Shown: positions 9,044 to 18,005, counted from the first letter of the stretch. The stretch is DNA of 64,000 bases from Clostridium bovifaecis (GCA_009738435.1 CP046522.1:1519249-1583248); one strand, 5' to 3'. The notes: generated by a model not told the origin, from the sequence alone. Numbers and translations: made by a program.

Positions 9044-9652
9044 ATGAAAAAATTAGGGAAAGAATTCTATAAAAGAAATACATTGGAAGTTGCAAGAGAA
9101 CTCCTTGGAAAGTACCTTATTCATGAGCATGAAGGAAATAAGCTTATTGGTAAGATAGTAGAGGTGGAAGCCTATATGGGAGTAGAAGATAAGGCGGCTC
9201 ATTCTTATGGAGGAAGGAGAACTGAAAGAACTGCGGTTATGTATAAAGAAGGCGGGTATGCATATGTATTTCAGATATACGGAATGTATTACTGTGTAAA
9301 TGTGGTAACTTCAGAGAAGGAGATACCACAAGCGGTACTTATAAGGGCATTAGAGCCCGTAGAAGGCTTAGATGCAATGAGTGAGAATAGATATAACAAG
9401 GAGTATGAAGAACTTACTAATTACCAAAAAAAGAACTTAACAAATGGACCAGGAAAGCTATGTATAGCTATGAATATAGATAAAGAATTAAATGGAGAAG
9501 ATTTATGCAAAGAGAAATTATATATACTAGATAATAAAGAGAAGTTTGATATCATTACTTCGAAACGAATCAACATAGATTATGCTGAAGAAGCAAAGGA
9601 TTACCCGTGGAGATTTTATATAAAAGATAATAAATATATATCAAAAAAATAA
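9044..9652 (+). CDS. 3-methyladenine DNA glycosylase, AAG/Mpg family
   Basis: 202 aa, family-typical length. It excises alkylated purines (3-methyladenine, hypoxanthine) from DNA in base excision repair. Recognisable blocks are ARELLGKYLIHE, the catalytic-site segment VEVEAYMGVEDKAAHSYGG containing the conserved Glu, RTAVMYKEGGYAYVF, IYGMYYCVNVV, and TNGPGKLCIAM. The start ATG follows GGAGGG. It stands alone between divergently transcribed and same-strand genes with no clear operon partner. Confidence 0.95.
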   Translation: MKKLGKEFYKRNTLEVARELLGKYLIHEHEGNKLIGKIVEVEAYMGVEDKAAHSYGGRRTERTAVMYKEGGYAYVFQIYGMYYCVNVVTSEKEIPQAVLIRALEPVEGLDAMSENRYNKEYEELTNYQKKNLTNGPGKLCIAMNIDKELNGEDLCKEKLYILDNKEKFDIITSKRINIDYAEEAKDYPWRFYIKDNKYISKK

Positions 9653-9777
9653 CATATTAATATTACAATATATGTAAGAATATCGTACAAATATGTATAC
9701 ATATTCAGAAGAGGATTATTGGAAATAGCATCGAATATACAATTATAAAGTTATAAAAATATAGGGGAGAGATATTT

Positions 9778-10674
9778 ATGAAAATTGGATATGTATACAT
9801 AGCAATTACAGCATTTATATTCAGTACTATGGAAATAGTGGGTAAAAGCATAGCTCAGGATATTAATCCTTTTCAGCTTACCTTTTTAAGATTTCTAATT
9901 GGAGGAATAGTATTGTTACCTTTTGCTATAAAAGAGATGAGAAAAAGGGAAATTAAATTTGCTAAAGAAGACCTTATTTACTTTACAATTATGGGATTGC
10001 TATTTGTAGTTGTAAGTATGTCCTTCTTTCAATTCGCAGTTCTTTATACGAAAGCTTCAATAGTAGCTGTAGTATTTAGTACAAATCCTATTTTCACTGT
10101 ACCTCTTGCTTATTTTATTTTAAAAGAAAAGGTGGATAAGCTTACAATTCTATCAATAGCTTTAAGCTTAGTGGGGATGTTATTTATACTAAATCCATTG
10201 CATATGCATATTGATAATGGCGTGAAGGGAATTGTTTTAGCTTTTCTAGCAGCATTAATGTTTTCTTTATACAGCATACTTGGAAAGAAAAAGATAGAAA
10301 AGTATGGAGGATTAGCTTTTAACTGCTGGACATTTTTAATTGGAGATTTAATTTTGCTGGTTTTTATAATAATTTATAAAATACCTATTATACAAAACGT
10401 GTCCAGTTCTAATATGATGCAAATTTTATATATGGGAGTTTTTGTAACAGGCTTAGGATACGTTTTATACTTTAAAGCAATGGAGGAGACATCAGCTATA
10501 TTAGCGTCTACCGTCTTCTTTATAAAACCAGCATTAGCACCGATTTTAGCACTTATAATATTAAAGGAAAAAGTCCACATGAATACAACTTTAGGTATAG
10601 TATGCATTCTTATAGGTTCATATAGTACTATTTTATCGAAAAAAATACAGAATGCTAAAAAGATCCAAGCTTAA
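9778..10674 (+). CDS. EamA/DMT family transporter
   Basis: 298 aa with about ten hydrophobic helices in two EamA repeats (residues ~5-137 and ~150-287), the drug/metabolite transporter architecture. Repeat signatures include FLRFLIGGIVLLPFA, SIVAVVFSTNPIFTVPLAYF, and in the second half STVFFIKPALAPILALIILKEKV. Family members export amino acids, nucleosides or other small metabolites; substrate unknown. ATG follows GGGGAGAG. The stop codon lies inside the terminator stem. Confidence 0.9.
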   Translation: MKIGYVYIAITAFIFSTMEIVGKSIAQDINPFQLTFLRFLIGGIVLLPFAIKEMRKREIKFAKEDLIYFTIMGLLFVVVSMSFFQFAVLYTKASIVAVVFSTNPIFTVPLAYFILKEKVDKLTILSIALSLVGMLFILNPLHMHIDNGVKGIVLAFLAALMFSLYSILGKKKIEKYGGLAFNCWTFLIGDLILLVFIIIYKIPIIQNVSSSNMMQILYMGVFVTGLGYVLYFKAMEETSAILASTVFFIKPALAPILALIILKEKVHMNTTLGIVCILIGSYSTILSKKIQNAKKIQA

Positions 10675-10698
10675 CTTTATTTCAAGCTTGGATTTTTT
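10663..10698 (+). terminator. Terminator of the EamA gene
   Basis: ATCCAAGCTT (10663-10672) pairs with AAGCTTGGAT (10684-10693), followed by TTTTT. The 5' arm overlaps the last codons. Confidence 0.9.
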
Positions 10699-10841
10699 AA
10701 ATTATTATTTGAGTAAATTTCATATTTTATAATTATTGAATTTGCTGATATTTTAAAGATTCAAAAAGGAAATTCACCCCAGAATGTTGAATATATTAAG
10801 TGACCAAACAAAACATCTCAACATAGAGGAGTGAACACTTA

Positions 10842-12062
10842 ATGTATATTCGACAAGAATGCCTATTATCCTTTGATGAAATTATAAAATATCAACCTAA
10901 AACTAGATTAGAACTAATATTAGCAGAGTTAGACTTTACTAATATATTAAAAGATTTATCTAAACTACACGCTACGCGTGGCCCGAAAGGGCATGACGAA
11001 CTTGCTTTGCTTTATTCTTTAATTGCTATGCAAATTGAACAAATTACAACATTTAAGAAGTTAGTCGGTAGACTTAAAACTGATCCTGTATTTAGATATA
11101 CATGTGGATTTAATATTTTATCAAAAACACCTTCCGCATCAACTTTTAGCAGGTTTTTAACTAAAATTGCTAATAATCCTTCGTTAGAAAAGGATTTTGA
11201 AAGTTTAGTTAAAAGGGCAAAAGCATTAGGTCTTATAGATGGTACTAATGTTGCTATTGACTCTACGAAAGTAGATGCTTATGAAAAATCTAAGCCTAAA
11301 TCAAAATTAAAAAACGATGGCAAATCAGCTAATTGGGGGGCTAAACGCGATACAGACGGCAATAAAATACGTTGGTTTGGATATAAGCTCCACATATTAG
11401 TAGATTGTAAAAGTGAACTTCCTCTAAGTATACTAATGTCTCCAGCAAGTTATAGCGATGGAGACCTAGCTATGCCATTAATAAAAAAGTTTATAACAAA
11501 ATACTCAGGAGTTTTTAGTCCTAAATATTACATTATGGATTCAGGTTATGATTTTCAAAAGATCTATGACTATATAACTAATGAAGTTAAAAGTCAAGCC
11601 ATAATAGCATATAATCCTAGAGGTCAATATGCACCACCAGAAGGTCTGAATGAAAACTTTAACCCAGTATGTTCTATGGGCTATGAGCTAACTTATTGGG
11701 GGAAAGATGGAAACTACTTAAAGTTTAGATGCCCTCATAGCACTGGAAAAACTAATTGCCCCTACGGGTCAATATGGTGCAGTAGGTCTAATTACGGATA
11801 CTGCCATAAAGTAAATTATAAAAAGAACAATAGGTATTTTTCCTATCCTCATAGAAGTACTAAGGCTTGGCAAGAACTTTATAACCAAAGAACTTCTGTT
11901 GAAAGATGCAATTCTAGACTAAAAGAGCTTCTAAATACAGATAATCTGCGTTCAGCAGGAATACGTAAAGCTAAAGTGATTGCTCTTTTAAATTGCATGG
12001 CTTTAGTTGGAGGTACTATTGCACTTAACCGTAAGTCTAACGACTTAAAAAACGCAGCGTAA
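10842..12062 (+). CDS. DDE transposase, IS4/IS5-superfamily with DUF772-type N-terminus (IS1182-like)
   Basis: 406 aa. The N-terminal third (GHDELALLYSLIAMQIEQIT, CGFNILSKTPSASTFSRFL) resembles the DUF772 region of IS1182/IS5-type enzymes. The catalytic triad is visible: Asp in VAIDSTKVDA (~145), Asp in YIMDSGYDF (~234), and Glu in RTSVERCNSRLKELL (~361), the YREK-like region. A Cys cluster (CPHSTGKTNCPYG) lies before the Glu. No frameshift or stop interrupts it, so the element may be active. ATG follows AGAGGAGTG. Confidence 0.9.
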   Translation: MYIRQECLLSFDEIIKYQPKTRLELILAELDFTNILKDLSKLHATRGPKGHDELALLYSLIAMQIEQITTFKKLVGRLKTDPVFRYTCGFNILSKTPSASTFSRFLTKIANNPSLEKDFESLVKRAKALGLIDGTNVAIDSTKVDAYEKSKPKSKLKNDGKSANWGAKRDTDGNKIRWFGYKLHILVDCKSELPLSILMSPASYSDGDLAMPLIKKFITKYSGVFSPKYYIMDSGYDFQKIYDYITNEVKSQAIIAYNPRGQYAPPEGLNENFNPVCSMGYELTYWGKDGNYLKFRCPHSTGKTNCPYGSIWCSRSNYGYCHKVNYKKNNRYFSYPHRSTKAWQELYNQRTSVERCNSRLKELLNTDNLRSAGIRKAKVIALLNCMALVGGTIALNRKSNDLKNAA

Positions 12063-12091
12063 TATAAAATAAAAATCAAAAAGTTATCCAC

Positions 12092-12127
12092 AGGTACGAT
12101 AGTACCTAGCTTTGTTATAGCTTTTTT
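12092..12127 (+). terminator. Possible terminator downstream of the transposase
   Basis: AGGTAC (12092-12097) and GTACCT (12102-12107) form a short hairpin, followed by AGCT/AGCT and a run of six T. Confidence 0.45.
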
Positions 12128-12178
12128 ATGAAAGTTAGGCAAAATTCATTCGCAATCTTAAAATTTTAATTGTGCAAT

Positions 12179-12424
12179 TTACTCATTTAGCAATTCTTCT
12201 AATGCTTTTGCCAGTTGGTCAGGACAAGATGTAGGCTTTCCATCACAACTTATTCCTTTTAATTTTTTAATAATAGTTTCTACTTCCATGCCTTCTGCTA
12301 AACTACAAATAGCTTTTAAATTACCATCGCATCCTCCTATGAAGGATATGTTTTTTATTATATTATCTTCTATATCAAAATTTATTTTTCTAGAACAGAC
12401 TCCCTTGGTAGTATATGTATACAT
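12179..12424 (-). CDS. TSCPD domain protein
   Basis: 81 aa. The whole protein is the small TSCPD domain (TIGR03905-like): GVCSRKINFDI at the start, FIGGCDGNLKAI in the middle and the name-giving TSCPDQLA near the C-terminus. A similar domain occurs at the C-terminus of vitamin B12-dependent ribonucleotide reductases, where its cysteines are thought to take part in thiol or metal chemistry; a role for the free-standing form is not established. Four cysteines are present in the conserved positions. ATG 12424 follows GGGGGAAAG. It is divergent from the next gene. Confidence 0.88.
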   Translation of the reverse strand: MYTYTTKGVCSRKINFDIEDNIIKNISFIGGCDGNLKAICSLAEGMEVETIIKKLKGISCDGKPTSCPDQLAKALEELLNE

Positions 12425-12581
12425 AGATCTCTTTCCCCCTCAACAATAGAATATGACCTTTATATTATAAAAGAACAAGCACATAATCACAAGAAAATTC
12501 ATTCGAAGTTTTTTGCAAAACTCAAGAGTTTAATCTCACATTTATAAGAATTTACATATTATACTGTGAGGGGGTGAGAAT

Positions 12582-13464
12582 ATGGGTCGCTTATTTGTAT
12601 GTAATACATCTTCAGATAATATATCTGTGGTAGATTTAAGCGAATTTAAAGAGGAAAATAAAATCTCTTTAAAATTATCCAATATGGATAGGGTAGGACC
12701 TCATGGAATATGTACCTATAATAACAAATTGCTTATTTCAAATAATTACAGTAATACTATTTCTATAGTTGATATAGATGAAGGTAGGGAAATAGAAAGT
12801 CATTTTATAGGTATGCACTGTAATGATGCAGTGGTCTATGAAGATAAAGCATATGTTATATGTGGAGAGACGAATTATGTGATGGTATTTGATTTAATAC
12901 ATGGCAGAGTAGAGGAAGAAATTCCATGCGGAAATTTGCCTCATAGTATAGCAATTAATAAGCAAAAGAAGTTAATACTTATATCTAATTTTGAAAGTGA
13001 TAGTTTAACTATAGTGGATTTAGAGGATAAAAGGAATATTACTCAAATAAGAGTAGGAGCATATCCTACTAAAGCCTTATTTACAGTAGATGGTGAGCAT
13101 ATTATTGTTTGTGAAAGCAACATAGGTACTGATATGAGAGGAGATATAAACATTTTGTCTTTAAAGGGCTTCAAATTACTTAATAAGATTTTAGTAGGTA
13201 AGTATCCTGTGGACATGTATTTAAATACCTCACATTGTTTCGTATCAAATTTTGGAGATGGAAGCGTAAGTCAGGTTGATATTAATAATTATAAAGAGGT
13301 AAAAAAAATTAACGTAGGAGGTATGCCAAGAGGAATTATAAACGTTGGAGAGTATATATGTAGGGGATAATTATAATAATTTATTAATATGTGCACATGT
13401 AACAAATGAAAATAAAAAAGTCATATCCATAGGGGGGGAACCTACTGGTATGACATATATTTAA
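12582..13464 (+). pseudogene. YncE-like YVTN beta-propeller protein, frameshifted near its 3' end
   Basis: The first frame gives 262 aa of YVTN/NHL-like beta-propeller blades (repeated 'ISVVDL', 'NTISIVDI', 'SLTIVDL' strands with PHGICTYNNKLLISN, LPHSIAINKQKKLILISN). It stops at 13368-13370 just after GEYICRG. The +1 frame continues without a break as GDNYNNLLICAHVTNEN, KKVISIGGEPTGMTYI to a stop at 13462-13464, exactly the expected end of such proteins (another blade ending GGEPTGM). Restoring a TA to TATATAT (13353-13359) rejoins them, giving about 294 aa. The repaired end meets the convergent DUF4364 gene tail to tail. Function unknown. Confidence 0.8.
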
Positions 13465-13988
13465 TCATCTATGAGTGCTTTAATTAGCTTATCATAAATA
13501 TCAGCAGAATTTTTTTTCCATTTAGAACATAGAGCTTTTGCTTGATTATTTGAAGCAACATTTAGCTTTAAATCTATAAGAATAGAATTATTTTCGATAG
13601 CTTTCAAATTAACTATGTAATTGCTGCCTTCTATGGTGTAATCTGCTGAGATTGTAATTTCCTTTTTTATATTTTCTATCTGTTTTAGAAGGTAATCATC
13701 TATGGCCCGCATTTTGTTTTTAGAAATTCTATTTCTAAATAGGGATAGTACTTTTAAGCCGTCTGATGATATCACTATTCTATGCTTATCACCTTGCTCT
13801 ATATAATCTACAAAATTAGAATTTATAAGCTCTGCTAGATATTGCTGTAACGCGAAATAATTAATAAAGTTATTTTCTAGTATAATTTGAGTAATCTGAT
13901 TATTAGAAATAGGAAGCTTTATCTTTTCTAATAAGTAAAGTAAAAGAAGTTTATCTTCAGCTAAGTCAGATGTGCTGCTAAACACCAA
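13461..13988 (-). CDS. DUF4364 family protein
   Basis: 175 aa. Matches the clostridial DUF4364 pattern: an N-terminal winged-helix-like region (DKLLLLYLLEKIKLPISNNQITQIILENNFINYF, FALQQYLAELINSNFV) and a C-terminal beta-rich half (NYIVNLKAIENNSILIDLKLNVA) ending KALCSKWKKNSADIYDKLI. The N-terminal half resembles DNA-binding transcription regulators, but no regulon is known to me. Start TTG 13988 (GTG 13985 is an alternative) follows AAAGGAG. It converges on the broken beta-propeller gene with a 4-bp overlap to the repaired frame. Confidence 0.85.
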   Translation of the reverse strand: MVFSSTSDLAEDKLLLLYLLEKIKLPISNNQITQIILENNFINYFALQQYLAELINSNFVDYIEQGDKHRIVISSDGLKVLSLFRNRISKNKMRAIDDYLLKQIENIKKEITISADYTIEGSNYIVNLKAIENNSILIDLKLNVASNNQAKALCSKWKKNSADIYDKLIKALIDD

Positions 13989-14033
13989 TCTCTCACTCCT
14001 TTAAATGTATTTTATAAATTATTATATCATAAA

Positions 14034-14057
14034 AAGCACCGAAATAAATCGGTGCTT
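14034..14057 (-). terminator. Hairpin in the divergent DUF4364-pdaB spacer
   Basis: AAGCACCGA (14034-14042) pairs with TCGGTGCTT (14049-14057). On the minus strand it is followed by TTTTT and looks like a terminator, yet no gene is visible upstream of it on that strand. See the findings. Confidence 0.5.
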
Positions 14058-14195
14058 AAAATTTTAATTTTTTTCCTATGCTATTTGTGCTATAATATGG
14101 AAAACAAGTATGAGAAAAACTGCAGTTTAAGTAATATTTATCCTACTATAAATATATAAATGCAATAGAGTAATTATATATAACTAGGAGGAGAT

Positions 14196-14935
14196 ATGAA
14201 AATAATAATAATTTCTAAGAGATCTAAAAGACAAAATATATTTTTGATGTCAGCTGCTTGCATTTTTATTGGACTTTTATTAGTTATGACGTTTTTTAGA
14301 ACCTATGGAGTATTTGCAAAAAATGGGAAAAATCTACCTATATATTGTGTAGACACAAAGGAAAAAAAGATAGCACTTACCTTTGATACAAACTGGGGGT
14401 CAGATAACATAACTGAGATATTAGATATATTGGATAAAAACAATGTTAAGGCAACTTTTTTCATGCTTGGTGTTTGGATAGATAAATATCCAGAAGAAAC
14501 TAAGGAAATTTATAATAGAGGGCATGAGATAGGGAATCATTCAAATAATCATCCGGATTTTTCACATATATCAAAGGAGAGAATTGTACAAGAAGTAGCA
14601 GTTACTGATGCAAAGTTGACCAAGCTGTTAGGAATAAATACAAACATATTTAGATTCCCATCAGGTTCATATAATGAGGAAGCTGTAAAAATAGTAGAGA
14701 GCACAAATCACTTTTGTATCCAGTGGGACGTAGATAGTGTTGATTGGAAGGAGCATGGGGCTGATATAGAATATAACAGAGTTATAAAAAAGTAAAACCT
14801 GGTTCCATATTGCTATTTCATAACGCCGCCAAATACACTCCAGAAACCTTGCCGAGAATAATAAAAGATTTAAAATCTCAAGGATATGAATTTGTAAAGG
14901 TATCTCAATTAATATATAAAAAAATTACTATATAG
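14196..14935 (+). pseudogene. pdaB: Polysaccharide deacetylase PdaB (sporulation), frameshifted near the 3' end
   Basis: First frame: membrane anchor (residues ~15-40), then a NodB deacetylase domain with KKIALTFDTNWG, KATFFMLGVWID, HEIGNHSNNHP (metal-binding His pair) and FRFPSGSY; it ends at VIKK followed by TAA. Another frame continues directly with VKPGSILLFHNAAKYTPET, LPRIIKDLKSQGYEFVKVSQL to TAG 14933-14935, including the LLFHN motif of the family. One A missing from the A6 run at 14786-14791 explains the break; the repaired length is 246 aa. PdaB is a sporulation protein needed for spore resistance in Bacillus. Confidence 0.88.
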
Positions 14936-14972
14936 ATTATTCAGGAAAACAAATATCAAAATAAAAAAGATA

Positions 14973-15002
14973 TTGAAATATAACTCTGAATTGTATTATA
15001 AT
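14973..15002 (+). promoter_or_regulatory. Promoter of the SSB-like gene
   Basis: TTGAAA (14973-14978), 18 bp, TATAAT (14997-15002). Confidence 0.55.
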
Positions 15003-15163
15003 GGAAGTAATTAAATGGAAAGTTTTATAAAATCTTCAAAAGACAAAAAATGAGTGGTAACCAAAATAATTTTCTAAATATTTGTTATATTTTTAAAGTT
15101 ATTTGAATAATTATATTTCAGTAAGATAAGTAAAAAAGAAAACTAAGGGAGAGAGGGGTTAAG

Positions 15164-15829
15164 ATGGACAATTTAATGTTAAACAACAAAATCTATTTGG
15201 AAGGCACTTGCGTAGCGGGGCTTGAATTCAGCCATGAAATGTATGGGGAAGGATTTTACACATTTAAGATTGCTGTAAATAGGCTTAGTGATGCAAAAGA
15301 CATTTTACCTATAACTGTTTCAGAAAGGTTGCTTACTGAAATAGAAATAAAGGAAGGGTTAGACCTAGTAGTAGAGGGACAGCTTAGATCTTATAACAAA
15401 TTTATAGACGGTTCTAATAGATTAATACTTACCGTATTTGCAAGGGATATACAACCTTGTATCGAGAGAAGTAAAAATCCAAATCAAATTTTCCTAAATG
15501 GATATATATGTAAGGAACCTGTTTATAGAACTACTCCATTCGGAAGAGAAATATCGGATATATTATTAGCAGTCAATAGGCCATATAATAAATCTGACTA
15601 TATACCTACAATATCTTGGGGAAGAAATTCAAGATTTTGCAAGACTTTAAGTGTTGGGGATAACATAAAAGTGTGGGGGAGACTGCAGAGTAGACAGTAC
15701 CAAAAAAAGGTAGGAGATGAATTAGTAGGCAAGACAGCTTATGAAGTTTCTATTTCTAAACTAGAGTATGCTGATGGAGAAGGATTTAGTGATGATGAAA
15801 GTGAATCCTCAGAGGATTTAGCAGAATAA
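15164..15829 (+). CDS. Single-stranded-DNA-binding-like protein with two OB folds
   Basis: 221 aa. Two SSB-type OB folds in tandem: residues ~8-100 (IYLEGTCVAGLEFSHEMYGE, FTFKIAVNRL, LVVEGQLRSYN) and ~108-200 (IFLNGYICKEPVYRTTPFGREISDILLAVNR, SWGRNSRFCKTLSVGDNIKVWGRLQSRQYQKK), which is closest to ordinary SSB. The tail is acidic (SDDESESSEDLAE) but lacks the DDxPF tip used by housekeeping SSB to bind partners. This double-OB form is seen in Clostridia as a second SSB; its client is not known. ATG follows GGGAGAGAGGGG. Confidence 0.8.
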   Translation: MDNLMLNNKIYLEGTCVAGLEFSHEMYGEGFYTFKIAVNRLSDAKDILPITVSERLLTEIEIKEGLDLVVEGQLRSYNKFIDGSNRLILTVFARDIQPCIERSKNPNQIFLNGYICKEPVYRTTPFGREISDILLAVNRPYNKSDYIPTISWGRNSRFCKTLSVGDNIKVWGRLQSRQYQKKVGDELVGKTAYEVSISKLEYADGEGFSDDESESSEDLAE

Positions 15830-15902
15830 GCATGTTTCTAAGATTCAATGAAGCCTTTATTATCTAAACCTTAGAAACCTCCATCTGATTACCGGATAAA
15901 AA

Positions 15903-15930
15903 AGACACTTGGCAAATTTGCCAAGTGTCT
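15903..15930. terminator. Bidirectional terminator between SSB-like gene and dapH
   Basis: A 14-bp perfect palindrome: AGACACTTGGCAAA (15903-15916) and its complement (15917-15930). On the minus strand it is followed by TTTTTT, serving dapH; on the plus strand ATTTTCTT follows. Confidence 0.85.
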
Positions 15931-16638
15931 ATTTTCTTAAATCTTCCATTAATTTAGTCTTATCTTTAGTCTTATCATCTACATGCTTAATTATTTTTGC
16001 AGGACTTCCGGCTACAACTACATTTTCAGGCACATCTTCTACTACTACCGAACCAGCAGCAACTACAGAATTTGCACCGACCTTTACCCCTTCTAAAATA
16101 ACAGCGTTTGCACCTATCAAAACATTATCTCCAATTTCGCAAGGAGATTTGCTTGGCGGTTCCAGTACACCTGCAACTACTGCACCAGCTCCTAGATGAA
16201 CATTTTTACCTAGTTTTGCACGAGCACCTAGGACTGCATTCATATCTACCATGGTACCTTCCCCAATTTCAGAGCCTATGTTTATAACAGCTCCCATCAT
16301 AATAACAGCATTTTTACCTATGGATACCATATCTCTGATTATTGCACCAGGTTCTATTCTTGCATCAATGTTTTTGGTGTCTAGCATAGGAATAGCAGAA
16401 TTTCTTCTATCTTGTTCAATCTTATATTTCTTTATATTTTCTTTATTTTTTTCTAAAAAGTTAAGTATTTCGGAGCTTTCTCCAAACAAAATATAAAATT
16501 TTTATCCCCATAACATTCAATATTATTAAAATCACAATTTTCAAGACTTCCATCTACATATACTTTGAGTGGAGTTGATTTCTGAGCTTCTTTTATGTAC
16601 CTTGCAATTTCATATGGATCTGTTAAATCATAATGCAT
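15929..16638 (-). pseudogene. dapH: Tetrahydrodipicolinate N-acetyltransferase DapH, frameshifted
   Basis: Start ATG 16638 after AAAGGAGG gives [19 protein letters not shown] through CYGDKNFI, then the frame fails; the rest, [19 protein letters not shown] to the C-terminal KLMEDLRK, lies in another frame down to TAG 15929. The second part is the left-handed beta-helix hexapeptide domain ([28 protein letters not shown]). Adding one T to the T4 run (16488-16491) restores exactly 236 aa, the normal DapH length. The enzyme acetylates tetrahydrodipicolinate in the acetyl pathway to diaminopimelate. With asd, dapA and dapB intact nearby, a true null would be surprising. Confidence 0.93.
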
Positions 16639-16782
16639 TACATAGCCTCCTTTTAATATCTAAACATTAATCTATATTATAATAAATATTAATTGCAATT
16701 CAAAGTAAAAATATGTAAGATACAATAATTTAGATATATAAATTAGATTTGGATAAGTTATATTATGTTTTTATATAGACAT

Positions 16783-16811
16783 TTGACGATGAATGAAGTA
16801 GAATTTATACT
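16783..16811 (+). promoter_or_regulatory. Promoter of the aminotransferase gene
   Basis: TTGACG (16783-16788), 17 bp, TATACT (16806-16811). Confidence 0.65.
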
Positions 16812-16821
16812 ATCTAGTATA
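16806..16821. promoter_or_regulatory. Dyad overlapping the -10: candidate operator
   Basis: TATACTA-TC-TAGTATA is a perfect 7-bp dyad covering the -10 and likely start of transcription of the aminotransferase gene. Its form suits a dimeric repressor, for example of the GntR type; the regulator is not identified. Confidence 0.45.
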
Positions 16822-16853
16822 AACTAATTAATACAGAATTGGAGCGACTAAAT

Positions 16854-18005
16854 ATGGAAAATTTCGTTTCAGAAAATGTTAAAAATATAGAAATATCAGG
16901 TATAAGAAAATTTTTTAATAAGGTAGTTAAAATTCCGGATGCTGTTTCACTTACAGTAGGCCAGCCGGATTTTAAAGTGCCAGACAGTATAAAGGATGCT
17001 ATGATAAAAGCTATTAATGATGATAAGACTGCATATACTTCTAATGCAGGTATAGAGGAATTAAGAGATGAGATATCAAGTTATCTAAAGGAGTACTTTA
17101 ATATTAATTACGATAAGGAAGAAATTTGTATAACAGTAGGTGGCAGTGAAGGACTTCTATCTACTTTTACCACATTTATAAATAAGGGAGATAAAGTTTT
17201 AATACCAACACCAGCATATCCAGCCTATGAGAGCTGCGTAAAGCTTTTAGGTGGAAAGGTTATTAATTATGAATTAAATAGTGATTTTTCCATAAATCAT
17301 GAAAAGCTTGAGAAAATCATAAACATGGAAAGTCCTAAAGTAATGGTATTATCATACCCTTGTAATCCGACAGGTGCAGTCCTAACTAAGGAAGATAAAG
17401 AAAAATTGTATAAGCTAATTAAGAATAAGAATATTCTAGTTATAACCGATGAGATATATAGTTCTCTTTCATATGAGGGTGAATATTACTCTTTAGCTCA
17501 GTATGAAGATGTAAAAGAGAAAGTGATTCTTGTTAGCGGATTTTCGAAGATGTTTTCAATGACAGGACTTAGATTAGGATATGTTTGTGCTCATAGAGAA
17601 GTAATAGATAGTATAGTAAAGGTGCATCAATATGCTGTATCCTGTGCTCCTTCTGTTGCGCAGTGGGGGGCTTATGAAGGTATTAAATCTTGTCTTTCAG
17701 AAGTAGAATTTATGAAGGATGAATTTATTAAGAGAAGAGATTATCTATATGAAAAACTAATTTCTATGGGGTTTGAAGTTAATCTTCCTAAAGGAGCATT
17801 TTATATATTTCCAAGCATAAAGGCTTTTAATATGAGCAGTGATAAGTTTTGTGAAAGAGCTTTAAATGAAGCTAAGGTTGCTATGGTGCCAGGCTCTGCT
17901 TTTGGTTCAGGTGGAGAAGGGTATATCAGAATTTCTTATTGCTACAGCATAGAGGATCTAGAGAAGGCAGTAAATAGATTAGGAGATTGGATTAGAAAGG
18001 TATAA
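16854..18005 (+). CDS. Class I/II PLP aminotransferase, candidate N-acetyl-LL-diaminopimelate aminotransferase
   Basis: 383 aa. Fold type I aminotransferase: VSLTVGQPDFKVP, TAYTSNAGIEELR, PTPAYPAYESCVK, SYPCNPTGAVL, ITDEIYSSLSYEG and the PLP-lysine motif SGFSKMFSMTGLRLGY. An in-frame TTG at 16839 exists, but GGAG (16841-16844) fits ATG 16854. Divergent from dapH and closest to PatA/AspC-type enzymes, so I infer the transamination step of the acetyl-diaminopimelate route. Aspartate or aromatic aminotransferase activity is equally possible by sequence. Confidence 0.88.
   Translation: MENFVSENVKNIEISGIRKFFNKVVKIPDAVSLTVGQPDFKVPDSIKDAMIKAINDDKTAYTSNAGIEELRDEISSYLKEYFNINYDKEEICITVGGSEGLLSTFTTFINKGDKVLIPTPAYPAYESCVKLLGGKVINYELNSDFSINHEKLEKIINMESPKVMVLSYPCNPTGAVLTKEDKEKLYKLIKNKNILVITDEIYSSLSYEGEYYSLAQYEDVKEKVILVSGFSKMFSMTGLRLGYVCAHREVIDSIVKVHQYAVSCAPSVAQWGAYEGIKSCLSEVEFMKDEFIKRRDYLYEKLISMGFEVNLPKGAFYIFPSIKAFNMSSDKFCERALNEAKVAMVPGSAFGSGGEGYIRISYCYSIEDLEKAVNRLGDWIRKV

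Larger units (their letters stand above)
10737..12148 (+). mobile_element. Insertion sequence with one DDE transposase gene (ends approximate)
   Basis: A complete transposase gene flanked by short non-coding arms. The limits given are the best candidate pair of imperfect terminal inverted repeats (TGAATTTGC at the left, the complement of GCAAAATTCA at the right); no matching target-site duplication is visible around them, so true ends may differ by tens of bases. It sits between the EamA terminator and the TSCPD gene and does not visibly interrupt a gene. Confidence 0.6.

Noticed and set aside
10700..12148. Exact ends and target duplication of the insertion sequence
   Set aside because: The best inverted repeats are imperfect and the flanks do not match, so only approximate limits are given.
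12141..12505. 12-base direct repeat AAAATTCATTCG (12141 and 12494) as an IS duplication or attachment site
   Set aside because: It flanks the TSCPD gene rather than the transposase, and its length is not unusual for AT-rich spacers.
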